From Streptomyces vilmorinianum (GTDB lineage Bacteria > Actinomycetota > Actinomycetes > Streptomycetales > Streptomycetaceae), in the NCBI RefSeq assembly GCF_005517195.1, contig NZ_CP040244.1, forward strand, positions 2,560,001 to 2,624,000: 64,000 nt of DNA, read 5' to 3'. Shown piece after piece: positions 1 to 8,862 of this stretch. Made by a program: the position numbers and the translations under genes. Below the pieces are notes generated by a model that was not told the DNA's origin, did no database searches, and saw nothing but the letters and a program-made list of their open reading frames with translations. Each line of letters starts with the position of its first letter. Position 1 is the first letter of the stretch.

Positions 1-2
1 AT

Positions 3-629
3 CGCGGAGCCCTCGCCCGCCACACGAGCGAGGACACGGAAGCCGTCGACTGGGCACTCGATGTCACCGACGCGGCCCCTCTCGTCGAGCGCCGGCTCGA
101 CGAACTGTCCGGTGGTGAGCGTCAACGGGCCTGGCTGGCCATGGTGCTGGCGCAGCGGGCAGGCGTCCTGCTGCTCGACGAGCCCACCACCTACCTCGAC
201 ATGCGCCACCAGTTCGAGGTGCTCGACGTGGTCCGGCGGCTGGCCCGTGAGCACGGCATCGCCTGTGGTGTGGTGCTGCACGACCTGATGCAGGCGGCGG
301 CCTACGCCGATGACGTCGTGGTCGTCGCCGACGGCGGGATCGTCGCCACCGGTGCCCCGGACGAGGTGCTGACCCCGGAGGTCATCGACCGTGCCTTCGG
401 CCTGCGCGTGAACGTCGTCCGCGATCCGGCTACCGGATACCTCGCCTGCTTCCCCCAGCGCTCCGAGCCGTCGGCCGGGGCCGCGCCCGAGACCGCGCCC
501 GGGACCGCGCCCGAGTCCGCGCCCGGGGCCGCGCCCGAGTCCGCGCCCGGGGCCGCGCCCGAGTCCGCGCCCGGGGCCGCGCCCGGGGCCGCGCCCGAGT
601 CCGCGTCCCAGCCTTCCGCCGCGTCCTGA
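3..629 (+). CDS. Siderophore ABC transporter ATP-binding protein (5' end outside window)
   Basis: This is the C-terminal part of an iron-siderophore (FecE/FepC-type) ATPase that powers import through the permease encoded two genes downstream. The reading frame is open from base 3. It shows the ABC signature LSGGERQRAW (about bases 105-134), the Walker B stretch VLLLDEPTTYLD (about 165-200) and the H-loop motif VVLHDLMQA; the Walker A motif lies before the window. After the normal domain end (about base 470) the protein carries an unusual tail of about 45 residues made of APE-SAPGA repeats. A lipoprotein gene follows 59 bases after the stop and a permease gene after that, a standard importer operon. 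Confidence 0.93.
   Translation, partial: RGALARHTSEDTEAVDWALDVTDAAPLVERRLDELSGGERQRAWLAMVLAQRAGVLLLDEPTTYLDMRHQFEVLDVVRRLAREHGIACGVVLHDLMQAAAYADDVVVVADGGIVATGAPDEVLTPEVIDRAFGLRVNVVRDPATGYLACFPQRSEPSAGAAPETAPGTAPESAPGAAPESAPGAAPESAPGAAPGAAPESASQPSAAS
474..606 (+). repeat. Tandem GC-rich repeat coding an Ala-Pro-Glu/Ser-Gly tail
   Basis: Units of about 24 bases (ccgagtccgcgcccggggcc, with gaccgcg variants) are repeated about five times at the 3' end of the ATPase gene. They encode alternating APE and SAPGA blocks. The array is nearly perfect in its centre, as expected from recent slippage expansion, so repeat number probably differs among strains. No family ATPase requires this tail; it looks disordered. 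Confidence 0.85.
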
Positions 630-688
630 ACTCCGTTCGTTCCCAGGGCGGTTCGCCGCAACACCCGTACACAAGGAGAGATTCCACC

Positions 689-1684
689 ATGCAGAAAATG
701 CTGCGCGCCCTCGCGACGGGCGGTACCGCGATCGCCCTCGTCCTGACCGTCGCCGGCTGCGGGTCCGGGACGGTCGGTGAGACCACGGACGGCAAGACGG
801 GTGGAGACAAGCCCACGACCGGAAAGATCACCGTCGAGACCGCGCAGGGCCAGGTCACCCTGGACAAGCCCGCGGCGAAGGTGGTGACGCTGGAATGGAC
901 GTACGCCGAGGAGCTGATCGCTCTCGGCGTCACCCCGGCGGGCAACGCCGACAACAAGGGCTACGGCACCTGGATCACCGCGAAGGGCGCCGGCATGCCG
1001 GACAAGGTGACCGATGTGGGTGACCGCAACGAGCCGAGCCTGGAGAAGATCAGGGCGCTGCAGCCGGACCTCATCGTGATCGACAACGACCGTTCGAAGG
1101 CCAACCTCAAGCAGCTCCAGGCCATCGCGCCGGTGCTGTCGTTCACGTACACCACCAAGCCCCAGCTCCAGACGATGAAGAAGAACTTCACCGAACTGGC
1201 GAAGGCGGTCGGCAAGGAGAGCAAGGCCGCCGAGGTCAACCAGCAGATCGACACCAAGGCCGCCGACCTCAAGGGCCGGCTGGACAAGGCGGGCAAGGGC
1301 GGGCTGAAGTACGCGCTCGCGCAGGGCTTCACGGCCAACGGCACCGCCTCGATCCGCATGCTCACCGATGACGCGATCGCTCCGCAGGTGCTGAACCTCG
1401 CCGGCCTGAAGAACGGCTGGAAGGGCCAGGCCGACGCGTGGGGGATGACGACGGTCGGCGTCGAGGGCCTCACCGGGGTCGACAAGGACGCGACCTTCCT
1501 CTACGTCGCCGCCGAGAAGGACAACCCGTTCACCGGCGATCTCGCCGGCAACGCGGTGTGGAAGGGCCTCGACTTCGTCAAGAACGACAAGGCCCTTCCG
1601 CTCGACCCGGGCACCTGGCTGTTCGGCGGCCCGCTGTCCGCGCAGCACATCCTCGACGAGACCGGCAAGGCCCTGAAGGTCTGA
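689..1684 (+). CDS. Iron-siderophore substrate-binding lipoprotein
   Basis: A 331-residue FecB/FhuD-type (PBP2-like) binding protein, anchored outside the membrane, that captures ferric siderophore for the importer. A lipoprotein signal ends in VAGC with the lipidated Cys at residue 24. The mature protein opens with a Gly/Thr/Lys-rich linker, then has typical family features: VVTLEWTYAEELIALGV near residue 70, DVGDRNEPSLEKI and LQPDLIVID. The start is ATG with an AAGGAGAG ribosome-binding site 10 bases upstream. The stop overlaps the start of the permease gene (TGATG). The neighbouring NIS siderophore operon suggests that its ligand is the siderophore made there, but nothing in the sequence proves this. 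Confidence 0.93.
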   Translation: MQKMLRALATGGTAIALVLTVAGCGSGTVGETTDGKTGGDKPTTGKITVETAQGQVTLDKPAAKVVTLEWTYAEELIALGVTPAGNADNKGYGTWITAKGAGMPDKVTDVGDRNEPSLEKIRALQPDLIVIDNDRSKANLKQLQAIAPVLSFTYTTKPQLQTMKKNFTELAKAVGKESKAAEVNQQIDTKAADLKGRLDKAGKGGLKYALAQGFTANGTASIRMLTDDAIAPQVLNLAGLKNGWKGQADAWGMTTVGVEGLTGVDKDATFLYVAAEKDNPFTGDLAGNAVWKGLDFVKNDKALPLDPGTWLFGGPLSAQHILDETGKALKV

Positions 1685-3762
1685 TGGCGTCGGAAGGACT
1701 GACGGCCGCACCGGCCCGTCCGCTCGGCCGCCGCCCACGAGCTGTGCTCGTGGGCGGCGCCCTGTCCCTCGTCCTCTGCCTGGTCGCCGTGGTCCATCTC
1801 GGCCTCGGCGCGTCCGGCGTGGGCATCGCCGACATCGTGGACCTGCTCCTCGGCCACGGTGACGCGCGCACCGAGGACGTCCTGCTCGGCAGCCGCCTGC
1901 CGCGCACCCTTACCGGACTCGTCGTCGGCATCGCGCTCGGGGTCTCCGGGGTCCTCGTGCAGGGAGCGACCCGTAACCCCCTGGCGGCCCCCGACACGCT
2001 CGGGGTGAACGCGGGCGCGTACTTCGCCGTGGTGCTCGTCGCCTTCACCGGCGTGAGCCTCGGCCCGATTCCGGCCGGTGGAGCGGCGTTCCTCGGCGGA
2101 CTGCTCGCGGTCGCCGTGGTCTATGCGCTCAGCAGCGGCGGTGTGATGACGCCCGGACGGGTGCTGCTCGCCGGGGCGACCGTCGCGCTGGCCGGCACGG
2201 CCGGGGCCGAGTTCCTGCAGATGCTCGATGTGCAGGCGACCCGGGGCCTGTTCTTCTGGGGCAACGGCACACTCATGCAGTCCGGCCTCGACCGGCCGCT
2301 CACGCTCGGCGCGGTCGTCGCCGTCGGCGCGGCCGTGGCCCCGTTCCTGGCGCGCCCGCTGGACCTCCTGGCGCTCGGGGACGAGACCGCCGAGGCCATG
2401 GGCGTACGCGTCGAACGCGTCCGCCCCGCCGCCTTCCTCGTCGCGGTGCTGCTGTCCGCCGCGGCCGTCTCGCTCGCCGGCCCGATCGGCTTCGTCGGCC
2501 TGATCGCCCCGGTCGTCGTACGGCAGTTGGGCATCAGGACGCACGCATGGCTCATTCCGACGGCGGCGCTGCTGGCCTCCGCGCTGGTGCTCGGCGCGGA
2601 CGCGGCGGCGCAGCTGATCGTGAAGCCCTCCGCCACGCAGCCCGCCGAGATCCCGGTCGGCGTGGTCACGGCGTTGATCGGAGGCCCGGTCTTCATGGCG
2701 CTGGCCCGCCGGGTGAGCACCGGCGACGCCGACACGGGTGCGGCGGTCGTGGTCTCCGACGGGCGCCGCGCTCCCGCCTACGCCGTCGCGCTCGGCGGCG
2801 GACTGGCTGCCCTCGTCGTCGCGATCGCGATCTCGCTGCGCGTCGGCGACGTCGAGATCAGCTGGAGCCAGCTCGGCGCTGCGCTGTTCGGCTCCGCCGA
2901 GCAGATCACCGAAGCCGTGGTGGACTACCGGCTGCCCCGTATCCTCGTCGCCGCGCTCGCGGGGGCCTGCCTGGCGGTCGCCGGGGCGGCGGTCCAGGCG
3001 GTGGTACGCAACCCCCTGGCCGAACCGGGGCTCGTCGGTGTCACCGGCGGGGCGTCCCTCGGCGCGGTCGCGGTCATCCTCGTCATCCCCTCGGCACCGC
3101 TCGTGGCACTGCCCGCGGCGGCCGGAATCGGCGGCGTCCTGATGCTCGCCCTCGTCGTCCTCGTGGCGCGAGGGGGCGGGAAGGGAGGCCGGACCGGGCT
3201 GGATCCGACACGGGTGGTCCTCGTCGGTCTCGGCGCCGCCGCCACCGCGATGGCGCTGGTCAACATCATGGTGGTCGGGGCGCAGATGAACATCTCGTCG
3301 GCCCTCGGCTGGCTGGCCGGAAGCACGTACGCCCGGGACTTCTCCGCCCTGGGCTGGCTCGCCCTGCCCGCCCTGGTGGCGGTGGTGCTGGTGATCGCCG
3401 CCCGGCCGGTGAACCTCCTCTCCCTCGGCGAGGAGCTGCCGCGCGCCCTCGGTCTCGAACTGGGCCGCGCCCGGCTGCTCGTCCTCGGTGCGGGCGCGGT
3501 GCTCGCTGCGGGTACGGCGGCGGCGGTCGGCGCGGTCGGCTTCGTCGGGCTGGTCGCCCCGCACCTGGCCCGGCGTATCGTCGGCAACAGCATCGCGCGC
3601 ATGGTGCCGATGGCCGCGGTGCTGGGAGCGGTCCTGGTCGTGTCCTCGGACGCCATCGGCCGCTGGCTGCTCGCCCCGACCGAGATCCCCGTGGGCATCG
3701 TGACCGCCCTGGTGGGAGCGCCGTATCTGGTGTGGCTGCTGCGCCGGACGCAGGACGTCTGA
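1684..3762 (+). CDS. Fused FecCD-type iron-siderophore permease
   Basis: A 692-residue protein in which two FecCD permease units are joined in one chain, as in FhuB; most importers use two separate genes. Each half has about ten hydrophobic segments and the family landmarks: GVLVQGATRNPLAAPDTLGV and GFVGLIAP in the first half, AAVQAVVRNPLAEPGLVGV and GFVGLVAPHLARRIVG in the second. The chosen ATG at 1684 overlaps the stop of the lipoprotein gene. The open frame continues further upstream (to 1438), but that part only shadows the lipoprotein gene. Its 3' end nearly abuts the convergent MFS gene (6 bases between the two stops). Confidence 0.94.
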   Translation: MASEGLTAAPARPLGRRPRAVLVGGALSLVLCLVAVVHLGLGASGVGIADIVDLLLGHGDARTEDVLLGSRLPRTLTGLVVGIALGVSGVLVQGATRNPLAAPDTLGVNAGAYFAVVLVAFTGVSLGPIPAGGAAFLGGLLAVAVVYALSSGGVMTPGRVLLAGATVALAGTAGAEFLQMLDVQATRGLFFWGNGTLMQSGLDRPLTLGAVVAVGAAVAPFLARPLDLLALGDETAEAMGVRVERVRPAAFLVAVLLSAAAVSLAGPIGFVGLIAPVVVRQLGIRTHAWLIPTAALLASALVLGADAAAQLIVKPSATQPAEIPVGVVTALIGGPVFMALARRVSTGDADTGAAVVVSDGRRAPAYAVALGGGLAALVVAIAISLRVGDVEISWSQLGAALFGSAEQITEAVVDYRLPRILVAALAGACLAVAGAAVQAVVRNPLAEPGLVGVTGGASLGAVAVILVIPSAPLVALPAAAGIGGVLMLALVVLVARGGGKGGRTGLDPTRVVLVGLGAAATAMALVNIMVVGAQMNISSALGWLAGSTYARDFSALGWLALPALVAVVLVIAARPVNLLSLGEELPRALGLELGRARLLVLGAGAVLAAGTAAAVGAVGFVGLVAPHLARRIVGNSIARMVPMAAVLGAVLVVSSDAIGRWLLAPTEIPVGIVTALVGAPYLVWLLRRTQDV

Positions 3763-3768
3763 CCGGAC

Positions 3769-5334
3769 TCAGGACGTCTGAGCGGTACGGGAACGGGGCC
3801 GCTTCGCGGCGGCTCCGTCGCCGGCCCCCGCGTCCGCCTCCGCCTCCGCCTCCGCCTCCGCATCGGTCCTGAGCGTGCGTGCGGTGAACACGCCGAGCAG
3901 GCAGACGAGGGCGGAGGCCAGGCAGACCGCGGTGAAGGCGCCGGAGAAGGCGGACCGGGCGAGGGGCTGGAGCGCGGGGTCGACGAGCTCGAACCGTCCG
4001 GTCTCGACAGCGGCCCGCAGGGGCGTCGCGGCACCCGGGCCGGCACCCAGGTCGGCCCCGCCGCTCAGAGCGCTGCCCAGGCGGGCGGAGAACAGGGCGC
4101 CGAAGACCGCGACGCCGGTGGCGGTGCCGAGCGGGTAACAGGCGTTGGTCAGCCCGGACGCCATCCCGGCCCGGTCGGCGGGCACCGCACTCACCGCCAC
4201 GCCCATCAGCGGGGGAAAGATGACGGCCCCTCCGACGCCGATCAGGACGAGACCCGCGACCGTCAGAGCCTGGCTCACTCCGTCCTCACCGGCAGCCGCA
4301 CCGGCCAGACCGGCCATTCCGAGCCCCTGCGCCGCGAAGCCGCCGGCGACCAGCACATCGGCGGAGAAGGCCCGCTGCAGCCGGGCGACGAACAAGCCGG
4401 CCAGCAACAGACTGCCCGTCAACGGCAGCAGACGCAGCCCGACTTCGAGCGGCGAGTACCCACGGGTGCTCTGCAGCCACAGCGTGACGAAGGCGAGCAC
4501 CCCCAGACTGGACATCCGGGCGAGGAACCCCAGCATCGCGGCGCCGCCGAACGAGCGGATCCGCAGCAGTGTCAGGTCGATCAGACCGTCGCCGCGGCGC
4601 TGACTGGCCACCAGGGCGACGGCGAGCAGGACGCCGGCAACCGCCGAGCCCAGCACGTCCGGCGCGGTCCATCCCGCCTCGGGACCGGTGACCAGGGGGT
4701 AGTGCAGCGCCAGGAGGGCCCCGACACCGAGCGCAGCACCCAGCGGATCGACACGCCGGCGCCGCCCGTCGCGCGGGGCCGCCGACTCGGGCATACGGGC
4801 CAGGGCGCCGACCACGACCAGAACCCCGATCGGCACGTTGACCAGGAAGATCCACCGCCACCCGAGCGCCTGGACGAACACGCCGCCGACGACCGGGCCG
4901 AGCGCGCCGGCGGCCGAGGCGATGGCCGCGAACGCCGCTATCGCGGCCTGGCGGCGCACGCCCTCGTACGCGGCGGCCATCAGGGCGAGCGTGGGCGCGA
5001 AGACCATGGCGCCGCCGAGTCCCTGGGCCGCGCGGGCGGCGATGAGTGTGGCGGCGTCCGGCGCCAGCCCGCATCCGGCCGAAGCGAGGGTGAAGAGCGC
5101 CATTCCGGCGGTGAACACGGTCCTGCGTCCCAGACGGTCGGAGAGCGCGCCCGCGGTGAGCAGCAGCGCCCCGAAGGCCAGCGAGTACGCGGACACGGTC
5201 CACTGGACCTTGCCGAGTCCGCTGTCCAGGTCCCGGGCGATGTCGGAGAGTGCGACGTTCACCACGGTCACGTCCAGGGTCATCATCACGCCACCGGCGC
5301 TGACCAGAGCGAAGGTCCATCGTGGGGAAGACAT
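3769..5334 (-). CDS. MFS transporter, DHA2 (14-TM) family, likely siderophore exporter
   Basis: A 521-residue drug:H+ antiporter-2 (EmrB/QacA-like) permease. The N-terminal half has LDVTVVNVAL in the first membrane helix (residues 20-29) and the loop motif GALSDRLGRR (about 62-71); about 14 hydrophobic segments can be counted. The cytoplasmic C-terminus has an Ala-Glu repeat (AEAEAEAEADAGAGDG). The gene diverges from the siderophore biosynthesis operon, and a near-perfect iron box lies in the shared 166-base gap. That context makes export of the siderophore the most likely role; homologues of this family otherwise export many drugs. Start ATG at 5334 follows an AGGTGATC stretch. Confidence 0.88.
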   Translation of the reverse strand: MSSPRWTFALVSAGGVMMTLDVTVVNVALSDIARDLDSGLGKVQWTVSAYSLAFGALLLTAGALSDRLGRRTVFTAGMALFTLASAGCGLAPDAATLIAARAAQGLGGAMVFAPTLALMAAAYEGVRRQAAIAAFAAIASAAGALGPVVGGVFVQALGWRWIFLVNVPIGVLVVVGALARMPESAAPRDGRRRRVDPLGAALGVGALLALHYPLVTGPEAGWTAPDVLGSAVAGVLLAVALVASQRRGDGLIDLTLLRIRSFGGAAMLGFLARMSSLGVLAFVTLWLQSTRGYSPLEVGLRLLPLTGSLLLAGLFVARLQRAFSADVLVAGGFAAQGLGMAGLAGAAAGEDGVSQALTVAGLVLIGVGGAVIFPPLMGVAVSAVPADRAGMASGLTNACYPLGTATGVAVFGALFSARLGSALSGGADLGAGPGAATPLRAAVETGRFELVDPALQPLARSAFSGAFTAVCLASALVCLLGVFTARTLRTDAEAEAEAEADAGAGDGAAAKRPRSRTAQTS

Positions 5335-5415
5335 CGCTGATCACCTCCACCTCGCGTCGAAGGGACGGCCACCCTCGTCAACTCGGGCTGTGTGGCCGAA
5401 AGTTGGCCTTGTTCA

Positions 5416-5434
5416 TTAGGTAAGGCTAACCTAA
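5416..5434. promoter_or_regulatory. DmdR/IdeR-type iron box between MFS exporter and siderophore operon
   Basis: The 19-base sequence TTAGGTAAGGCTAACCTAA matches the actinobacterial DtxR-family iron-box consensus TTAGGTTAGGCTAACCTAA at 18 of 19 positions. It lies 82 bases before the exporter start and 67 bases before the chosen start of the first biosynthetic gene, so one repressor site could control both directions under iron sufficiency. Confidence 0.92.
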
Positions 5435-5500
5435 TCTAGGGCCCGCTTGTGCGTCCAGATGTGCGAGCGCAACGATCCAGACATTCATCGGAGCCGCCTG

Positions 5501-7312
5501 ATGCCCATTCCTCCCAGCCATCCCGTGCCCGCCCTCCCGGACGTGACCCCCTCGGCCTGGCGCGAAGCCAACCGTCGGCTTCTCGCCAAAGCGATAGGCG
5601 AGTGGTGCTTCGAGGACATGCTCAAGGCGGTCGAGACCGGCGACGGCGGCTACCGGGTCGACCTCGACAGCGGTACGACGTACGCGTTCAGCGCGGCGCC
5701 CGGCGCGTTCGGCTGGCTGCGCGTCGACCCGGACTCGATCACGCGCACCGCCACCAGCATGCTCGGCAACACCCTCGCCCAACCCGCCTGGGACGCCCAG
5801 CAGTTCCTCATGGAAGCGGCGTCGACGATCGGCAGCGATCCCTCGACCATCGCCACGTACTTCACCGAACTCTCCGCCACGCTGGCCGTCGACGCCGCAC
5901 GCCTCACACGCGGCGGCGAGGCCGTGGCCGAGATGCGCGCACTCGGGCACACCGAGCTGGAGTGCCGCATGACCGGGCACAACCTCCTGGTCGCCAACAA
6001 GGGCCGGATCGGCTTCTCGTCGACCGACGTGCGGCAGTACGCCCCGGAGTCCGCCCAGCCCCTGACGCTCCAGTGGGTGGCCGTCCACCGCGGCCTCGCC
6101 GAGTTCCGCGGAACCTCGGAACTGTCCGAAGTCGACGTGCTCGCGAGGGAGTTGGACGAGGAGACCCGGGCCCGCTTCACCGCGGTCCTCCAGGAGGCCG
6201 GGGTCGACCCGCAGGGCTATGTCTGGATGCCCGTGCACCCCTGGCAGTGGGACCACGCCGTGCAGATCCTGCACGCGGCGGACGTGGCGCAGCGGCGCAT
6301 CATCCCGCTGGGCGAGAGCCCGGACGTGTACCTGCCCGGCCAGTCCATCCGTACGATGGCCAACGCCTCCACGCCCGAGCGGTACGACGTCAAGCTGCCG
6401 CTGAAGATCCTCAACACCCTTGTCTGGCGCGGTATTCCGCCGCACTGCACCATGGGCGCGCCCGTCGTCACCCAGTGGCTGCGCGGCCTCGTGGAGCGCG
6501 ACGCGTTCCTGACCGGGGAGTGCCGGACCGTGTTCCTCGGCGAGGTCGCCTCGGTGACCGTGCGCCACCCCTACCTGTCCACGCTCGACGACGCGCCCTA
6601 CCAGCACCTGGAGACGCTGGGCTGCATCTGGCGCGAGTCGGTTTCGGCGCGCAAGGACCCCGACGAGCGGGTCCGCACCTTCGCCTCCCTGCTGCACGTC
6701 GACAGCGCCGGTGACGCGTTCGTCGCCGAACTCGTCCGCGCCTCCGGCCTCGACCCGCAGGACTGGCTGCGCCGCCTCTTCGACACCCTGCTCGTGCCGA
6801 TCCTGCACGTGCTGTACCGGTACGGCGTCACCTTCAACCCGCACGGCCAGAACACGCTCATCGGGTACGACGAGCACGACGTGCCGACCCGCCTGTACCT
6901 GAAGGACTTCGTCGACGACGTGTGCGTCTCCTTCACCGACGTGCCCGAGCGCGGCGCGGAGCCGGACGGACACGACCACGTCCTGCCCCGCAAACACCCC
7001 TCGATCATCCGCCAGCACGTGATGGACCAGGTCTTCGTCGGCCACTTCCGCTACCTCGCGCCGCTCTGCGCCGACCAGCTTGGCGTACCCGAGGAAACGT
7101 TCTGGCGCCTGGTCCGGCAGACCATCCTGGACTTCCAGAAGCGCTTCCCCGAGCTGTCCGAGCGGTTCGCGGAGTACGACCTGCTGACCCCCGAGATCCC
7201 CCGGTACGGCCTGAACCGCGACCGGATCGTGGTCACCCGGTACACCGACCGCGCCCTGCGCCACGCGCTGTACCCGAACGGCACGCACCCCAACCCGCTG
7301 GCCGAGCACTGA
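5501..7312 (+). CDS. NIS synthetase, DesD/IucC-like (type C)
   Basis: An IucA/IucC-family NRPS-independent siderophore synthetase of 603 residues that adenylates a carboxylate and joins it to an amine. Seen: TGHNLLVANKGRIGFS (about residues 157-172), MPVHPWQW (about 242-249), SIRTMANASTPERYDVKLPL and NPHGQNT (about 446-452), all parts of the ATP/substrate-binding core, plus a FhuF-like C-terminal region. The VANKGRIGF form resembles DesD/AlcC and IucC enzymes, which act on a monoamide or mono-substituted intermediate. I chose ATG 5501 (CGGAG eight bases upstream); an in-frame TTG at 5447 is possible. First gene of a coupled five-gene operon under the iron box. Confidence 0.93.
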   Translation: MPIPPSHPVPALPDVTPSAWREANRRLLAKAIGEWCFEDMLKAVETGDGGYRVDLDSGTTYAFSAAPGAFGWLRVDPDSITRTATSMLGNTLAQPAWDAQQFLMEAASTIGSDPSTIATYFTELSATLAVDAARLTRGGEAVAEMRALGHTELECRMTGHNLLVANKGRIGFSSTDVRQYAPESAQPLTLQWVAVHRGLAEFRGTSELSEVDVLARELDEETRARFTAVLQEAGVDPQGYVWMPVHPWQWDHAVQILHAADVAQRRIIPLGESPDVYLPGQSIRTMANASTPERYDVKLPLKILNTLVWRGIPPHCTMGAPVVTQWLRGLVERDAFLTGECRTVFLGEVASVTVRHPYLSTLDDAPYQHLETLGCIWRESVSARKDPDERVRTFASLLHVDSAGDAFVAELVRASGLDPQDWLRRLFDTLLVPILHVLYRYGVTFNPHGQNTLIGYDEHDVPTRLYLKDFVDDVCVSFTDVPERGAEPDGHDHVLPRKHPSIIRQHVMDQVFVGHFRYLAPLCADQLGVPEETFWRLVRQTILDFQKRFPELSERFAEYDLLTPEIPRYGLNRDRIVVTRYTDRALRHALYPNGTHPNPLAEH

Positions 7313-7323
7313 GGAGACAGGGC

Positions 7324-8862
7324 GTGACCCCGCTGACCCAGGCACCGCCTCTTCCGTCCCCCTTCCCGCCCTCCGTGCTCGCCGGATCCCACGCCGGGCT
7401 CGCCGAGGTCCTCGCCACCCTCGCCGAGGCGATCGACACGGCGTCGACCGCCCGCCGCCCCGCCGGACCCCTGCCGGCCGGCACCCCGGCCGAGGTGCTC
7501 GCCGCGGCCGCCGCGGCCCTCGGCCCGGCCGAGCTCCCCGCCGAGGGGCTCGGCACCAAGGCCGCGCTCCAACTGCTCGTCACCGTGCTGGTCGAGCACG
7601 GCATCGACCTGTCCCACCCCAGGGCCGCCGCCCATCTGCAACCGCCGCCGCTGGCCGTCGCGGTCGCCGCGGACACCCTGGCGAGCGCCGGCAACGCCTC
7701 ACTGGACACCTACGACTCCGGCCCCTCCGCCATCGCCGTGGAACGCTGGCTCATCGGCGTACTGATCCACCTGGCCGGGCTCGGCGAGCGCGCCGACGGC
7801 GTCCTCACCCCTGGCGGCTCCCTCTCCAACCTGATGGGCCTGCTGCTCGCCCGTGACGCCGCCGCGCTGCGACGCGGCATCGACGTCCGCGAGCACGGGG
7901 TCGGGGCGCTGCCGGGACCGGTGGTCTTCTGCTCCGAACTCGCCCACTTCTCCACCCACCGGGCGTGCGCCGCCCTGGGCCTGGGGGAGGCCGCCGTGGT
8001 TCCCGTACCGACCGACGAGCGGCGGCGGATGCGGCCGGAGGCGCTGGCCGCCGCACTGGCGGGACTCGGCCCTGACCGGACCCCGATCGCGGTCGTCGCC
8101 ACCGCAGGCACCACGGACTTCGGCTCCGTCGACCCGCTCCCGCAGCTCGCCGAGATCACCGCGGGGCACGGCATGTGGCTGCACGTCGACGCCGCGTACG
8201 GATTCGGCGCGCTGTTCTCCCCGCGGCTGGCCGGCCATCTGGCGGGGCTGGAGCTGGCCGACTCGATCACCCTCGACCTGCACAAGATCGGCTGGCAGCC
8301 GGCCGCCACGAGCGTGCTCCTGGTCTCCGACACCACCGCCTTCACGGCACTCGACCGCGAGGTCGCCTACCTCAACCCCACCGACGACTCCGAGGCCGGA
8401 TACGACGGACTGCTCGGGCGCAGCCTCCAGACCACCCGCCGCCCCGACGCGGTGAAGGCCGCCGCCACCCTCCTGGCCTACGGCCGCACCGGAGTGGGGC
8501 GCATGGTCGACACCTGCCACGACCTCGCCCGGTACGCCGAAGGGCGCATCCTCGCCGAGCCCGAGCTCGAGCTGGTCGCCCCCGCCGAGCTGACCACCGT
8601 GGTGTTCCGCTACCGGGGATCGGGCACGACGGACGCCGACGCGCTCAACGGCGCCCTGCGCCGGTCGCTGCTGGAGTCCGGTGACGCGCTCATCGGCCGT
8701 ACGGAGGCGGCGACCGCGGGCCCCGGCTCACCCCGGCGCGTGTGCCTGAAGTTCACCTTGCTCAACCCCACCGCCACCACCGACGACATCGACGGCCTCG
8801 TGGACACCGTGCTCCACGCCGGCCGCACCTGTGAACGACTCATCGAGGAGGACGCCGCATGA
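7324..8862 (+). CDS. PLP-dependent amino acid decarboxylase (lysine/diaminobutyrate type)
   Basis: A 512-residue group II decarboxylase related to DesA and RhbB. It should make the diamine (cadaverine from lysine, or diaminopropane from diaminobutyrate) that is then hydroxylated and acylated. Visible motifs: HLQPPPLAVAVAADTLASA, the NASLDTYDSGPSA substrate-loop region, GVLTPGGSLSNLMGLLLARD, HVDAAYGFGALF with the cofactor-pairing Asp (about residue 288) and LDLHKIGW with the Schiff-base Lys (about 321). Start GTG with GAGGAGA upstream; its last bases overlap the next start (ATGA). No diaminobutyrate aminotransferase (RhbA) gene is present here, which slightly favours lysine as substrate. Confidence 0.9.
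   Translation: MTPLTQAPPLPSPFPPSVLAGSHAGLAEVLATLAEAIDTASTARRPAGPLPAGTPAEVLAAAAAALGPAELPAEGLGTKAALQLLVTVLVEHGIDLSHPRAAAHLQPPPLAVAVAADTLASAGNASLDTYDSGPSAIAVERWLIGVLIHLAGLGERADGVLTPGGSLSNLMGLLLARDAAALRRGIDVREHGVGALPGPVVFCSELAHFSTHRACAALGLGEAAVVPVPTDERRRMRPEALAAALAGLGPDRTPIAVVATAGTTDFGSVDPLPQLAEITAGHGMWLHVDAAYGFGALFSPRLAGHLAGLELADSITLDLHKIGWQPAATSVLLVSDTTAFTALDREVAYLNPTDDSEAGYDGLLGRSLQTTRRPDAVKAAATLLAYGRTGVGRMVDTCHDLARYAEGRILAEPELELVAPAELTTVVFRYRGSGTTDADALNGALRRSLLESGDALIGRTEAATAGPGSPRRVCLKFTLLNPTATTDDIDGLVDTVLHAGRTCERLIEEDAA

Noticed and set aside
474..606. The GC-rich repeat at the ATPase 3' end as a CRISPR-like or regulatory array
   Set aside because: It is in frame, encodes a regular Ala-Pro-Glu/Ser-Gly peptide and stops exactly at the ATPase stop codon, so it is a coding repeat.
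302..1738. A 478-codon minus-strand frame opposite the lipoprotein gene
   Set aside because: It is a codon-bias shadow: the antisense frame of a high-GC gene stays open. It has no family motif, and the plus-strand lipoprotein is unambiguous. The same applies to the long frames at 1501-3564, 5426-7345, 9129-11486 and 36935-39982 on the minus strand.
5447..5500. TTG at 5447 as the start of the first NIS synthetase
   Set aside because: It would begin 13 bases from the iron box, leaving no room for a ribosome site, and the 18 extra residues do not match the family N-terminus. ATG 5501 has a purine-rich stretch upstream.
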